From Nitrosovibrio sp. Nv17 (GTDB lineage Bacteria > Pseudomonadota > Gammaproteobacteria > Burkholderiales > Nitrosomonadaceae): a stretch of DNA of 64,000 nucleotides. Position numbers and translations under genes: made by a program. Location: contig NZ_FPIQ01000011.1 of assembly GCF_900119085.1 (NCBI RefSeq), positions 1 through 64,000 on the forward strand. Direction: 5' to 3'. Position 1 is the first letter of the stretch; the number at the start of each line of letters is the position of its first letter. The notes beneath the pieces were generated by a model. That model was not told the DNA's origin. It did no database searches and saw nothing but the letters and a program-made list of their open reading frames with translations. Shown in pieces: positions 45,452-55,101 of the stretch.

Positions 45452-46132
45452 ATGGCGCCCACTCCTCATCGGGTCATGTGCCGTGACGGCGATGCCACGC
45501 TGCGCGTCAACGAAATTTTCCATTCGCTGCAGGGAGAAACCAGCCGAGCCGGATTGCCGACGGTCTTCGTGCGCCTGACCGGTTGCCCGCTGCGATGCGA
45601 CTACTGCGATACCGGCTATGCGTTCCACGAGGGGCGCAACCTGACGCTCTCCGCCATCCTGGCCGCCGTCGCAGGCTATGCGCCGCGCTACGTGACGGTC
45701 ACCGGCGGCGAGCCGCTGGCGCAATCCGCGTGCCCGATGCTGCTCGGCCGGCTGTGCGATGCGGGATACTCGGTTTCACTTGAAACCAGCGGCGCACTCG
45801 ACATTTCCGGCGTGGATGCACGCGTGTCCAGGATCATGGACATCAAGACGCCCGGATCGGGCGAAGTCGAAAAAAACCGCTGGAGCAACCTCGACCACCT
45901 CACCGCACACGACGAGATCAAGTTCGTGCTAAGCGACGAGACGGATTATCGATGGGCCATGCGGATCTTGCGGAAGTACCGGCTGGACCTGATCTGCCCG
46001 CTCCTGCTCTCCCCTGTGCACGGCGCGCTCGATCCCGCCACCCTGGCCGCCTGGGTGCTGCGCGACCGCCTCCCGGTACGGGTCCAAATCCAACTCCACA
46101 AGCTGCTGTGGGGAGAGGGCCCCGGACGATGA
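45452..46132 (+). CDS. queE: 7-carboxy-7-deazaguanine synthase QueE
   Basis: QueE is a radical SAM enzyme that contracts carboxytetrahydropterin to 7-carboxy-7-deazaguanine for queuosine. About 226 residues. The cluster motif is '[10 protein letters not shown]' and the family's opening '[20 protein letters not shown]' and '[11 protein letters not shown]' are present. Start alternatives are ATG 45452 (after TTGGGGAC) and ATG 45476. It follows cpoB by 19 bases and precedes queC. Confidence 0.94.
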   Translation: MAPTPHRVMCRDGDATLRVNEIFHSLQGETSRAGLPTVFVRLTGCPLRCDYCDTGYAFHEGRNLTLSAILAAVAGYAPRYVTVTGGEPLAQSACPMLLGRLCDAGYSVSLETSGALDISGVDARVSRIMDIKTPGSGEVEKNRWSNLDHLTAHDEIKFVLSDETDYRWAMRILRKYRLDLICPLLLSPVHGALDPATLAAWVLRDRLPVRVQIQLHKLLWGEGPGR

Positions 46133-46169
46133 GCCGGGTGCACCGCAAGAAATTCGGGAAGCCTGGTGC

Positions 46170-46856
46170 ATGAACCCTGCCGTGGTGCTGCTGTCGGGGG
46201 GCCTGGATTCAGCCACTACCCTCGCCATCGCTCGCGATCTCGGTTACCGGTGCCATGCACTGAGCGTGGACTACGGACAGCGCCACGCAGCGGAGTTGCG
46301 GGCGGCGGCTTCGGTGGCGCGGCTCCTGGGTGCATGCGAGCACCGGACCGTCAAAGTCGACCTGGGAGCCTTCGGCGGCTCCGCGCTCACCGACGCGTCG
46401 ATCCCGCTCCCGCTTGCGGGGCTTCGGAACGGGATTCCCGCCACTTACGTTCCGGCGCGCAACACCATCATGCTGTCGCTGGCCCTGGCCTGGGCGGAGG
46501 TGCTGGGAAGCCGGGACATTCTCCTGGGCGTCAATGTCGTGGACTACTCGGGATATCCGGACTGCCGCCCCGAGTATGTGGCGGCTTACCAGCACCTCGC
46601 GAATCTGGCCACGCGGTCGGGGATCGAGGGTCGCAGACTCAGCATTCATGCACCGCTCATGCATCTCTCGAAGGCTGAAATCATCCGGCGTGGCTTGGCG
46701 CTGGGAGTGGACTACGCCCTGACGATTTCCTGCTACCAGGCGGACGAGACAGGCGCGGCCTGCGGCGCATGCGATGCCTGCCGCCTCCGCCGGGCCGGCT
46801 TCGCGGCGGCGCAGGTATCGGATCCCACGCGCTACCGGGCAGGAACGGCGACATGA
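46170..46856 (+). CDS. queC: 7-cyano-7-deazaguanine synthase QueC
   Basis: QueC makes preQ0 from CDG with ATP and ammonia. The 228-residue PP-loop protein has '[16 protein letters not shown]' and a C-terminal zinc site '[20 protein letters not shown]'. It is coupled to aat by a four-base overlap. Together with QueE it covers two consecutive steps; QueD and GTP cyclohydrolase are not in the window. Confidence 0.96.
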   Translation: MNPAVVLLSGGLDSATTLAIARDLGYRCHALSVDYGQRHAAELRAAASVARLLGACEHRTVKVDLGAFGGSALTDASIPLPLAGLRNGIPATYVPARNTIMLSLALAWAEVLGSRDILLGVNVVDYSGYPDCRPEYVAAYQHLANLATRSGIEGRRLSIHAPLMHLSKAEIIRRGLALGVDYALTISCYQADETGAACGACDACRLRRAGFAAAQVSDPTRYRAGTAT

Positions 46857-47551
46857 TTCCCTGGCTGTTCCCGGGTTCGGCGTTTCCCTCACCGGATACC
46901 GCGCTGGCGGAGCCCAACGGACTCCTGGCAGCGGGAGGCGACCTCTCTCCGCAACGGCTGCTCGCCGCCTATCGCCTGGGAATCTTTCCCTGGTTCAGCG
47001 AAGGCGAGCCGATCCTGTGGTGGAGCCCCGACCCCCGCATGGTGCTGTTCCCGGACGAGCTCAGGATCTCCCGCTCCCTGCGAAAGGCGCTGAAGCGGCA
47101 GGACTACGAAATCCGCATGGATGGGGCGTTTGAGGAAGTCATGCGCGCCTGCGCCGCGCCACGCAAGGGCCAGACCGGCACGTGGATCCATGATACCATG
47201 ATCGCAGCCTACGGCACCCTGCACGCGATGGGCATCGCGCATAGCGTCGAAGTCTGGATGGGCGGCGAACTGGTGGGAGGGCTGTACGGCGTTGTCCAGG
47301 GCAGTGTATTCTTCGGTGAATCGATGTTTTCCCGGACTGCGAACGCCTCCAAGATCGCCTTGGTGCATCTGGTGCGCCACCTGGAGCACCGGCACGTGCG
47401 CATGATCGACTGTCAGATGGCCACGCCGCACCTCGCTTCCCTCGGCGGCCGCGAAATTCCCCGGAAGGCATTTGGCCAGAAGCTGGAAGAATTGGTACAC
47501 TATCCTGGGCGAGTTGAAAAATGGTGCCTCGATCATGAGCCAGCTGAATGA
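46853..47551 (+). CDS. aat: Leucyl/phenylalanyl-tRNA--protein transferase Aat
   Basis: Aat adds Leu or Phe to N-terminal Lys/Arg residues, marking proteins for ClpAP. The 232-residue protein shows '[21 protein letters not shown]', '[20 protein letters not shown]', '[19 protein letters not shown]' and '[20 protein letters not shown]', all typical. The ATG overlaps the queC stop by four bases. The 3' end overlaps bpt by 17 bases. Confidence 0.96.
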   Translation: MIPWLFPGSAFPSPDTALAEPNGLLAAGGDLSPQRLLAAYRLGIFPWFSEGEPILWWSPDPRMVLFPDELRISRSLRKALKRQDYEIRMDGAFEEVMRACAAPRKGQTGTWIHDTMIAAYGTLHAMGIAHSVEVWMGGELVGGLYGVVQGSVFFGESMFSRTANASKIALVHLVRHLEHRHVRMIDCQMATPHLASLGGREIPRKAFGQKLEELVHYPGRVEKWCLDHEPAE

Positions 47552-48284
47552 CCTGCCTCTGTCGGTGTTGCAGTTCTATACCACTGCGTCATACCCGTGC
47601 AGCTACCTGCCGGAAAGACTGGCACGATCCCAGGTCGCCACACCCAGCCACCTGATCGACACGGATGTCTACGGCGAACTGGTGAAGGCCGGATTTCGCC
47701 GCAGTGGCGCCTTCACCTACCGACCCTACTGCGACAGCTGCCGCGCCTGCATTCCGGTGCGCATCGTCGTGGACGAACTGGTTCCCAAGCGCGCCCACCG
47801 TCGCTCGTGGAAACGACACCAGACACTGGTCGCAACGCAGCATGACCTGCACTACCATCCCGACCACTATGCGCTCTACCTGCGCTACCAGATGCGGCGC
47901 CACTACGGTGGTGGCATGGATCGGGACAGCCGCGAGCAATACCGCCACTTCCTGCTGCCCAGCAACGTCAACTCCAGCCTGATCGAGTTTCACGAAGCGC
48001 AGCAGCTACGCATGGTCAGCATCATCGACCGGCTGCCGGATGGTATTTCTTCGGTCTACACCTTCTTCGATCCGGATCTGCCGGGGGCCAGTTTCGGCAC
48101 CTACAATATCCTGTGGCAGGCGAAGCTGTGCCTTACGCTGGGACTTCCTTATCTCTACCTCGGCTACTGGATCAAGCAAAGCCGTAAAATGGCGTACAAG
48201 GCCAATTTCGGAGCCCTGCAGGGCCTGGTGGGCGGGCGCTGGGAACCCCTGTCCGCGCTGCAGGGCTGCAGCGGCTGCAAGTAG
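47535..48284 (+). CDS. bpt: Aspartate/glutamate leucyltransferase Bpt
   Basis: Bpt adds Leu to proteins with N-terminal Asp or Glu, the second arm of the bacterial N-degron pathway. The 249-residue protein has '[20 protein letters not shown]', '[20 protein letters not shown]' with the conserved cysteines, and '[18 protein letters not shown]'. The start at 47535 lies inside aat, so translation is probably coupled. Confidence 0.95.
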   Translation: MSQLNDLPLSVLQFYTTASYPCSYLPERLARSQVATPSHLIDTDVYGELVKAGFRRSGAFTYRPYCDSCRACIPVRIVVDELVPKRAHRRSWKRHQTLVATQHDLHYHPDHYALYLRYQMRRHYGGGMDRDSREQYRHFLLPSNVNSSLIEFHEAQQLRMVSIIDRLPDGISSVYTFFDPDLPGASFGTYNILWQAKLCLTLGLPYLYLGYWIKQSRKMAYKANFGALQGLVGGRWEPLSALQGCSGCK

Positions 48285-48322
48285 CAACTGGATCCAATAG
48301 GAAAGACCTCTGCCCTGCGGGC

Positions 48323-49255
48323 CTACCGCTGAATCCGCCGTATCCCCTCAGCCCGCTTCTCCAATACCGCCGCGCGATCGGCATGGCCGATATCCCGGTA
48401 CAGTTGCGCCAGATTCTCCAGGCCGGTGGCGACGTTTGGGTGATCCGATCCCCACGATTTCTCGGCAATGGCCAGCGCCCGCCTGAAGAGAGGCTCCGCA
48501 TGTTCAAACTTGCCCTGATCCCGGTATAGTCCCCCAAGATTGTTCAGGCTCATGGCCACGCGCGGATGATCCACCCCGAAGGCTTTCCGCGCAATGGAAA
48601 ATGCGCGCTTGTAGAGCGGCTCGGCCTGCGCGTAGCGCGCCTCGGCCTGATGGAGGCGCGCCAGATTGTTCAAACCGACGGCGACGTCGGGGTGGCGCGG
48701 CCCCAGAGCGTGCTCCAGAATCGCCAGCGCGCGCTCGAACAGCGGCTCGGCCAGGATGTACCGCCCCTGGGCAAAGTGCAGTTGACCCAGATTGCTCAGG
48801 CTGACGGCAACACTGGGGTGCTCGGGTCCCAGGAGCTTCTCGTCGATCGCCAGCGCGCGCTCCAGCAGCGGCTCCGCCTGCGCATACCGGCCTTGCTCCC
48901 GGTGCAGGGCGGCGAGATTGTTCAGGCTGGCAGCGGTTTCGGAACTTTCCGGTCCGACCGATTTCTCGAAAATCGCCAGTGCGCGCTCCAGTAGCGGCTC
49001 CGCCTGCGCATACCGGCCCTGAAGGCTGTACAGCATGGCCAGGCTGTTCAGGCTGGTGGCAACATCAGGATGATCGGAGGTCCGGGATTGTTCGGCCGCC
49101 TGCAGCGCCTTCCTCGCTGCTGAAACGGCCTGCACATACTCCCCCTCCCGATGCAGCCGCTCCACCTCGGCATGAAGCGCCTCCCATTCCACGGCATCGG
49201 CAGCGTAACTACCGCACGCCACGAAACCAAGGACGAGAAAAATCATCGAACGCAT
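48323..49255 (-). CDS. Secreted tetratricopeptide-repeat protein (kinesin light chain-like repeats)
   Basis: About 310 residues with a signal peptide from 49255 (MRSMIFLVLGFVACGSYA). The rest is five complete and one partial 42-residue TPR units of the form 'HPxVAxSLNNLAxLYxxQGRYAxAEPLxxRALAI', with each block in a 126-base period. Two adjacent blocks (around 48857 and 48983) are nearly identical in DNA over about 40 bases. TPR_12 arrays of this kind mediate protein binding; no enzymatic domain is attached. The neighbours (bpt, pyrD) give no clue. The ORF could extend to 49339 but that adds no signal-like sequence. Confidence 0.82.
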   Translation of the reverse strand: MRSMIFLVLGFVACGSYAADAVEWEALHAEVERLHREGEYVQAVSAARKALQAAEQSRTSDHPDVATSLNSLAMLYSLQGRYAQAEPLLERALAIFEKSVGPESSETAASLNNLAALHREQGRYAQAEPLLERALAIDEKLLGPEHPSVAVSLSNLGQLHFAQGRYILAEPLFERALAILEHALGPRHPDVAVGLNNLARLHQAEARYAQAEPLYKRAFSIARKAFGVDHPRVAMSLNNLGGLYRDQGKFEHAEPLFRRALAIAEKSWGSDHPNVATGLENLAQLYRDIGHADRAAVLEKRAEGIRRIQR

Positions 49256-49411
49256 GCCAACCCGGAAAATAAAGCCAGTGAAATCATGATACCACCCGGA
49301 AGGTGGAATGCGGGCCGATGCAATCATGGCGCCGGACATGCATCGACCCGCAAGTCCCGCGCATCGCAGTCAACCGCAAGCCTTCTCCCGGTTCCGGGTT
49401 AAAATGGGCCC

Positions 49412-50455
49412 ATGCTCTATACGCTCCTTCGTCCCTTGCTGTTCCAGCTCGACCCCGAAGTGGCCCACCGTCTCACCCTTGGCGCGCTCGATAGCCTTCG
49501 CCGGCTGGGCTTGACTGCGGGCGCACCGATCTCCTGCCCGCGACTCAGCGTGATGGGCCTGGATTTTCCCAACCCCGTAGGCCTGGCTGCCGGCCTGGAC
49601 AAGAACGGCGAATATCTGGATGCCCTGGCCTCGCTGGGCTTCGGCTTCATCGAGATCGGCACCGTCACTCCGCGGGCCCAGCCGGGGAACCCGCGGCCCC
49701 GCCTGTTCCGGCTGCCAGCGGCACGAGCCATCATCAATCGCATGGGATTCAACAACCATGGCGTCGACCGCCTCGTGGAAAACGTCGCACGTTCTGCCTA
49801 CCGCGGCGTCCTCGGGATCAATATCGGCAAGAATTTCGACACGCCGGTGGAACATGCCGCCGCCGACTATCTGGCCTGCCTGGAGAAGGTCTACCGCTGC
49901 GCCAGCTATGTCGCCATCAACGTCTCTTCCCCGAATACACCCGGGCTGCGCCAGCTGCAGGATGCCGCGGCGCTGGACCACCTGCTGGGACTGCTGAAGT
50001 CGAGGCAGGCGCGGCTTGCGGACGCACACGGCCGCTACACGCCCCTGGTGGTGAAAATCGCACCAGACCTCGAGCCGATGCACATCACCGCCATCGCGGC
50101 ACTGCTGATGAAGCACCAGATCGACGGTATCACCGCCACCAATACCACTCTTTCACGCACGGGAGTGGAGACGCTGCCGCATGCGGACGAACGGGGCGGC
50201 CTCAGCGGCGCGCCGCTGACGACTCGCGCCACCGCGGTCGTGCGCGCCTTGCATCAGGCGCTCCAGGGCGACATTCCCGTCATCGCCGCTGGCGGCATCA
50301 TGTGCGCAGCCGATGCACACGACAAGATCGAGGCGGGGGCAAGCCTGGTGCAGCTGTACAGCGGCCTGGTCTTCCGCGGCCCCGGCCTGGTGAAGGAAGT
50401 GGCACGCGCCGTGTGCACTCCGCGCGCAGCGGGTGTCGCCGACCCGAATCGATGA
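49412..50455 (+). CDS. pyrD: Dihydroorotate dehydrogenase (quinone), class 2
   Basis: PyrD oxidises dihydroorotate with quinone as acceptor at the inner membrane. The 347-residue protein has the class 2 N-terminal helix ('[21 protein letters not shown]'), '[20 protein letters not shown]', the catalytic Ser region '[17 protein letters not shown]', and FMN-phosphate-binding '[23 protein letters not shown]'. The stop overlaps the next ATG by four bases. Confidence 0.96.
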   Translation: MLYTLLRPLLFQLDPEVAHRLTLGALDSLRRLGLTAGAPISCPRLSVMGLDFPNPVGLAAGLDKNGEYLDALASLGFGFIEIGTVTPRAQPGNPRPRLFRLPAARAIINRMGFNNHGVDRLVENVARSAYRGVLGINIGKNFDTPVEHAAADYLACLEKVYRCASYVAINVSSPNTPGLRQLQDAAALDHLLGLLKSRQARLADAHGRYTPLVVKIAPDLEPMHITAIAALLMKHQIDGITATNTTLSRTGVETLPHADERGGLSGAPLTTRATAVVRALHQALQGDIPVIAAGGIMCAADAHDKIEAGASLVQLYSGLVFRGPGLVKEVARAVCTPRAAGVADPNR

Positions 50456-51144
50456 TGGATCGCAGCACGCTCGTTTCACGGATCGACGATATCCTGCCGC
50501 AGACGCAGTGCCGGCAGTGCGGCTTCCCCGGCTGCGAGCCCTATGCCGTGGCCATAGCGGAGGGCCGGGCCGGCATCGACCGCTGCCCGCCCGGCGGAGA
50601 ACAGGGAGTACGCAGGCTGGCGGCGCTTCTGGGCATCTCTCCGCCTCCGCTGGACACCCGCTACGGCATCACGAAACCCCGTATGGTGGCGCTCATCGAC
50701 GAGTCGGCCTGCATCGGCTGCACCCTCTGCACGCTGGCCTGCCCGGTGGATGCCATCGTGGGTGCGGCCCGGCAGATGCACACCGTGCTCGCTGCCGAGT
50801 GCACCGGCTGCGAACTGTGCATTCCGCCGTGTCCGATGGACTGCATCGCCATGCTGCCGCTGGAACCTGTGATCCCGCATGACGAGCGGCACGCCGCGGA
50901 TCACGCACGTGCACGCCATCACGCCAGGCTGCGCCGGCTCGAAGGCGACAGGTCGGCACAGGGGAAAAGCCCGGCGACGAGCGCCACCCAGGGAACCGCG
51001 GCAGCCGATGCCACCATCGGCGATACACGCGCCCTCAAGCGAGCCATCCTGCAGGCTGCGCTGGAGAAAGCAAGATCGGGCAAACCGGACACCTGCGCGT
51101 CGCAAACGTCTTCGCAAAGCCATGAGCCCAGCCGCTCTATATGA
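50452..51144 (+). CDS. RnfB-like ferredoxin without the other Rnf subunits
   Basis: The 230-residue iron-sulfur protein carries the RnfB cluster motif 'CRQCGFPGC' with a later Cys ('DRCPPGG') and two ferredoxin [4Fe-4S] motifs, '[12 protein letters not shown]' and '[12 protein letters not shown]'. The N-terminal membrane helix of true RnfB is absent, and rnfA, C, D, G and E are not nearby. The C-terminus is a long Ala/Arg-rich tail. It lies between pyrD and nth, a position shared by many betaproteobacteria; a reductant role in Fe-S maintenance of Nth is a guess. It overlaps nth by 23 bases. Confidence 0.88.
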   Translation: MMDRSTLVSRIDDILPQTQCRQCGFPGCEPYAVAIAEGRAGIDRCPPGGEQGVRRLAALLGISPPPLDTRYGITKPRMVALIDESACIGCTLCTLACPVDAIVGAARQMHTVLAAECTGCELCIPPCPMDCIAMLPLEPVIPHDERHAADHARARHHARLRRLEGDRSAQGKSPATSATQGTAAADATIGDTRALKRAILQAALEKARSGKPDTCASQTSSQSHEPSRSI

Positions 51145-51814
51145 GATCTTCAGCCGTCTCAAGGCTGCCAATCCCAAGCCCGCCACCGAGCTGGAGTACG
51201 GCTCGCCCTTCGAGCTGCTGGTCGCGGTGATGCTCTCCGCCCAAGCTACCGACAGGAGCGTGAATCAGGCCACCCGGGAATTGTTTCCCCTAGCCAATAC
51301 CCCGGAAAAGATCCTCTTCCTGGGCGAGGCGAGCCTGCGGGAAGCCATCAAGCGTATCGGGCTGTACAAGACCAAGGCAAAGAATATCCTGCTGACCTGT
51401 ACCCTGCTCATCGAACGCCACGGCGGCAGGGTGCCGCAGACGCGGGAGCAGCTGGAAGCACTGCCCGGTGTGGGACGCAAGACCGCAAACGTGGTATTGA
51501 ACACTGCATTCGGCCAACCCACCATCGCAGTGGATACCCATATCTTTCGCGTTTCCAACCGTACCGGCATTGCGCCCGGAAAAACCGTGCTGGAAGTCGA
51601 ACTGAAGCTGCTGGAACGCGTGCCGGAGGCATTCCGCCACGATGCCCACCACTGGCTGATCCTGCACGGCCGCTACGTGTGCGTGGCGAGGAAACCGAGG
51701 TGTTCGCTGTGCCTCATCCACGACCTGTGCGAGTATCCGCACAAGGGGCCGATGGCGGATCCGCCGGCCGGCTCATCGCGCGAATGGATGGCCGGAGACC
51801 TGGACGAGGTATAG
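51122..51814 (+). CDS. nth: Endonuclease III
   Basis: Nth excises oxidised pyrimidines and cuts the abasic site. The 230-residue protein has the HhH motif with catalytic Lys in '[14 protein letters not shown]', the catalytic Asp in '[14 protein letters not shown]', and the C-x6-C-x2-C-x5-C [4Fe-4S] cluster in '[19 protein letters not shown]'. The start lies inside the upstream rnfB-like gene, consistent with coupling. The next gene begins directly after its stop. Confidence 0.96.
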   Translation: MSPAALYEIFSRLKAANPKPATELEYGSPFELLVAVMLSAQATDRSVNQATRELFPLANTPEKILFLGEASLREAIKRIGLYKTKAKNILLTCTLLIERHGGRVPQTREQLEALPGVGRKTANVVLNTAFGQPTIAVDTHIFRVSNRTGIAPGKTVLEVELKLLERVPEAFRHDAHHWLILHGRYVCVARKPRCSLCLIHDLCEYPHKGPMADPPAGSSREWMAGDLDEV

Positions 51815-52246
51815 ATGTTCGATCCCACGAGAGCCCAGGCACGCCGTTTTTTCTTCGACACCTGGCGCAAGTACCAGCAGCGGGAAGTACTGTCCGCGAT
51901 GGAAGGCATGGCCTTGGACGTCATCCTGCTGCACCCCGAATACCATGCCCTGCTGGACGACATGGAGCGCTATCAGGACAAGGACTATCTGCCCGAAATG
52001 GGCGACACCAACCCCTTCCTGCACATGAGTATGCATCTCGCCATCAGGGAACAGCTGTCGATCGACCAGCCCGCGGGCATACATCAGCGCTTCGAGCGCC
52101 AACTGGCCCGCACTGGAGATGCGCACGCCGCCACGCATCGCGTCATGGAATGTCTGGCCGAGATGATCTGGCAGGCGCAACGCAGCCAGTCGTCGTTCGA
52201 CGCCGGGATCTACTTCGCGTGCCTGGACCGGGGAGGGGAGGAGTAG
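51815..52246 (+). CDS. DUF1841 family protein
   Basis: This 143-residue cytoplasmic protein matches the DUF1841 family: 'MFDPTRAQARRFFFDTWRKY', 'DVILLHPEYHALLDD', 'NPFLHMSMHLAIREQLSIDQP' and 'VMECLAEMIWQAQRS'. Function unknown. It starts one base after the nth stop and is followed by a hairpin, so it probably ends the pyrD-rnfB-nth operon. nth-DUF1841 adjacency is common in betaproteobacteria. Confidence 0.9.
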   Translation: MFDPTRAQARRFFFDTWRKYQQREVLSAMEGMALDVILLHPEYHALLDDMERYQDKDYLPEMGDTNPFLHMSMHLAIREQLSIDQPAGIHQRFERQLARTGDAHAATHRVMECLAEMIWQAQRSQSSFDAGIYFACLDRGGEE

Positions 52247-52276
52247 CGACGGCGCGACCTGGCACGCCGCCGCTGA

Positions 52277-52307
52277 CGGGTGCCCGGCGACAAGGGCAAG
52301 GCACCCG
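52277..52307. terminator. Bidirectional hairpin between DUF1841 and cytochrome genes
   Basis: CGGGTGCC (52277-52284) pairs with GGCACCCG (52300-52307) over a 15-base loop. It sits between convergent stops 31 and 14 bases away. There is no T-tract, so the terminator function is only likely. Confidence 0.5.
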
Positions 52308-52320
52308 GCGCAGCGTTTGC

Positions 52321-52647
52321 TCAGTACTTGGTTTGCAGGCCCGACTGGGTGGCGTAGTAGGCTGCCAGGTTCTCGATATCCTCCTGGCTCAGCGTCGCGG
52401 CCATGCCGGCCATGATGGGGTCCTTGCGCAGTCCAGACTTGTATTCGCTCAGGGATTTCTGGATGTAGCTTGCATGCTGCCCGGCAATTCTGGGAAAGGT
52501 CGGGGCCGGACTGTTCCCGTCGGCACCATGACAGGCGGCACAGATCTCGGCCGCCTTCTTCTTGCCGGCCTCGATGTCGCCAGCCATTCCCTGACCGGAA
52601 GCCAGGAGCACCGCGCCGCTCATTGCAGCGATCACATAATTTTTCAT
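52321..52647 (-). CDS. Small class I cytochrome c
   Basis: A 108-residue monoheme periplasmic cytochrome: signal peptide ending near 'GQGMAGDIEAGK', heme motif 'CAACHGADG', 'PRIAGQHASYIQKSLSEYKSG', and candidate axial Met in 'PIMAGMAATLSQEDIENL'. It resembles one half of cytochrome c4 and cytochrome c-553-type carriers. It follows a second, similar cytochrome by 27 bases on the same strand. Its redox partner is unknown. Confidence 0.9.
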   Translation of the reverse strand: MKNYVIAAMSGAVLLASGQGMAGDIEAGKKKAAEICAACHGADGNSPAPTFPRIAGQHASYIQKSLSEYKSGLRKDPIMAGMAATLSQEDIENLAAYYATQSGLQTKY

Positions 52648-52674
52648 GGGGCTCTTCCTTGCGTGACGAATCGG

Positions 52675-53004
52675 TTATTTCCCTGTACCGGCATAGTATG
52701 CCGCAAGATCCTCGATATCCTGATCGGATAGCGTGGCCGCGATACCCTTCATGCTGGGGTGGCTGCGGGCATCAGTCTTGTACGCCTGCAGCGCCTTGAC
52801 CAGGTACTCGGCGTGCTGGCCGCCGATGCGGGGAACATTGTATACCGAGGGATAGGAGGTTCTATAGCCTTCGATGCCATGACAGCCGATGCACATGGCG
52901 TTTTTCTGCTTGCCCGCGACCGGGTCGCCGGCCGCATGCGCGGTGCCAGCCAGTGCCAGAACCAAGCCCCATGCAAATATGTTCACTATTGCTGGTAATC
53001 TCAT
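52675..53004 (-). CDS. Small class I cytochrome c, upstream of a paralogue
   Basis: A 109-residue monoheme cytochrome: signal peptide ending near 'AGTAHAAGDPVAG', heme motif 'CIGCHGIEG', then 'VPRIGGQHAEYLVKALQAYK' and Met in 'PSMKGIAATLSDQDIEDL'. It is clearly related to the downstream gene, consistent with tandem duplication and divergence. ATG 53004 has GAGAGGG-type purines ahead and a good promoter 28-56 bases upstream, which probably drives both genes. Confidence 0.9.
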   Translation of the reverse strand: MRLPAIVNIFAWGLVLALAGTAHAAGDPVAGKQKNAMCIGCHGIEGYRTSYPSVYNVPRIGGQHAEYLVKALQAYKTDARSHPSMKGIAATLSDQDIEDLAAYYAGTGK

Positions 53005-53031
53005 AGAGCGCCCTCTTCAAATATAAATGCC

Positions 53032-53060
53032 ACTCTAAACGATGTACCATTTCTGGTCAA
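53032..53060 (-). promoter_or_regulatory. Sigma-70 promoter for the tandem cytochromes c
   Basis: On the minus strand TTGACC (53060-53055), 17 bases, then TAGAGT (53037-53032). This gives a transcript leader of about 20 bases before the ATG at 53004. Confidence 0.6.
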
Positions 53061-53090
53061 CGCTTCAAGCAGCAGGTGTATGGAAATCGA

Positions 53091-55019
53091 TTATTGATGC
53101 TCTCGAGTTGGAATCGGGTGCCTGGCTTCCAGCTCCTCCCATCGGGTGTAGTGGCTCAACAGCTCTGCCTCGATGATCGCCAAGCGTCCTTGCAGGGCCC
53201 GAACCTCATCCGGACAATCGCGGTAGATGGCCGAAGAACACAGCCTGCTTGCGATACCGGCCTGCTCGCGCTCCAATCCCTCTATTTTCGAGGGTAACTC
53301 ATCAAGTTCACGGCGCTCATTGTACCCCAATTTGACGTGAACGGCTGATTTTTGTGTCTCTCCAGCCGGGAGCGGGGGCGGTTTCCGGGATGGGCGCGCC
53401 GAGGGTGCCGCTTTCGTGAGCTCTCTTGCCCGAAACCAGTCCTCGTAACCGCCGACATACTCCCGCAGCAATCCGCCGCCCTCGAAGACGATTACCTGGG
53501 TCACCACGTTGTCGAGGAACTCCCGATCATGGCTCACCAAGAACAATGTGCCCGCATAACTCTGCAGCAAGGCCTCGAGCAATTCCAGCGTTTCGATATC
53601 CAGATCGTTGGTGGGTTCGTCCAGGATCAGCAGATTCGCCGGACGGGTGAAGAGGCGTGCCAGCAACAAGCGGTTGCGCTCCCCGCCGGACAATGATTTG
53701 ACCGGAGAGCGCGCCCGTGCCGGTGCGAACAGGAAGTCCTCAAGATAGCTGACGACGTGTTTCTTCGTCCCGTTGATCTCGACGAAATCCGACCCCTGGC
53801 TGATTGTCTCGATCAGTGTGGCTTCCTCGTCCAGCTGCTGGCGCAGCTGGTCGAAGTAGGCAACCGTCAGCCGGGCGCCTTGGCGCACGCTGCCGCGATC
53901 GGGCTGCAATTCGCCCAGGATCAGCCTGAGCAGGGTGGATTTTCCCGAACCATTCGGACCCAGCAATCCTACACGGTCGCCGCGCAGGATACGGCAGGAG
54001 AAGTCTTCGATGACGGGGCTGCCGCCATAGCCCGCGCTGACATGCTCCAGCTCGAGCACCATGCGCCCGGACTTCTCCCCCTCTTCGACGGCCAGACGGA
54101 GGGTTCCCGCCCGTTCACGGCGCGCGGCACGCGCCAGGCGCAACGTTTCCAGCCGTCGCAGCCGCCCTTCGTTGCGCGTGCGTCGTGCCTGAATCCCGGT
54201 ACGGATCCAGATCTCTTCCTGCGCCAGCACCTTGTCGGATTTCCGATGATGGGAGGCCTCGATTTCCAGCAGCTCCGCCTTCCTGCGCTGATATCCCGCA
54301 AAATTTTCTGAAAAAGAGATCAGATTGCCCCGATCAAGCTCTACGATACGGGTAGCGACGTTGTTCAGGAAACGCCGATCATGGGAAATGAACAGAATGC
54401 TTCCCACGAACTCCCGCAGCAGGCCTTCCAGCCATTCGATCGATACGACGTCCAGATGATTCGTAGGCTCATCCAGCAGCAGCACGTCGGGAGAAGCGAC
54501 GAGTGCGCGCGCCAGCGCCACCCGCTTGCGCTGTCCTCCGGAAAGCTGTCCGACCCGGGCATCGGCGGGCAGAGCCAGCCTGTCGATCACGGCCTCCACC
54601 CGGCCGTGGATGCGCCATCCATCCTCGATCTCCAATTCGGCCTGCAAATCCTGCAGGCGCACCAGCAGCACCTCTGCATCGCCTTCCCCATCGCTCAGCG
54701 CATGGGACACCCGGTGATAGTCGAGCAGCGTGCGACTGATTGCACCCAACCCCTTGGACACCTCCTGAAACACACTGAAGTCGGCGTCCAGTTCCGGTTC
54801 CTGCGCCACGCTGGCCACCTTCACCCCGGGAGCCTGCCAGATTCTTCCATCGTCGGGCTGGGCGTCTCCGGCCAGCAAATGCAGCAGGCTGGACTTGCCG
54901 CTGCCGTTCCTGCCGATCAACCCGATGCGCTCGCCCGCCTCGAGCTGCAAATCCACCCGGTCGAGCAGCGCGTGATGGCCGAAGGCAAGGCTTACCTGGT
55001 CAAGAACGAGGAGGGGCAT
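53091..55019 (-). CDS. uup: ABC-F family ATPase, Uup-type
   Basis: A cytoplasmic ABC-F protein acting on ribosomes or nucleic acid. The product is 642 residues from ATG 55019 with GAGG before it. It has two ATP-binding cassettes: Walker A 'GRNGSGKSSLLHLL' and 'GPNGSGKSTLLRLI', signatures 'LSGGQRKRVALARAL' and 'LSGGERNRLLLARLF', Walker B 'VLLLDEPTNHLD' and 'LLILDEPTNDLD'. A C-terminal basic, coiled-coil domain (after residue about 550, 'YNERRELDELPSKIEGLERE') is typical of Uup. No transmembrane domain. Confidence 0.93.
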   Translation of the reverse strand: MPLLVLDQVSLAFGHHALLDRVDLQLEAGERIGLIGRNGSGKSSLLHLLAGDAQPDDGRIWQAPGVKVASVAQEPELDADFSVFQEVSKGLGAISRTLLDYHRVSHALSDGEGDAEVLLVRLQDLQAELEIEDGWRIHGRVEAVIDRLALPADARVGQLSGGQRKRVALARALVASPDVLLLDEPTNHLDVVSIEWLEGLLREFVGSILFISHDRRFLNNVATRIVELDRGNLISFSENFAGYQRRKAELLEIEASHHRKSDKVLAQEEIWIRTGIQARRTRNEGRLRRLETLRLARAARRERAGTLRLAVEEGEKSGRMVLELEHVSAGYGGSPVIEDFSCRILRGDRVGLLGPNGSGKSTLLRLILGELQPDRGSVRQGARLTVAYFDQLRQQLDEEATLIETISQGSDFVEINGTKKHVVSYLEDFLFAPARARSPVKSLSGGERNRLLLARLFTRPANLLILDEPTNDLDIETLELLEALLQSYAGTLFLVSHDREFLDNVVTQVIVFEGGGLLREYVGGYEDWFRARELTKAAPSARPSRKPPPLPAGETQKSAVHVKLGYNERRELDELPSKIEGLEREQAGIASRLCSSAIYRDCPDEVRALQGRLAIIEAELLSHYTRWEELEARHPIPTREHQ

Positions 55020-55101
55020 GGCGCACGATACGACGTCGGCGGAAGGCAGGGATGGGGCGCAATTCTGCCACGTTCGGCCTGCCGTGGCAAAGCAGGGGCA
55101 A

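Noticed and set aside
48340-49130. Regular 126-base repeats that might suggest a CRISPR or satellite array
   Set aside because: The period is 42 codons and the repeats encode TPR units in one open frame with a signal peptide.
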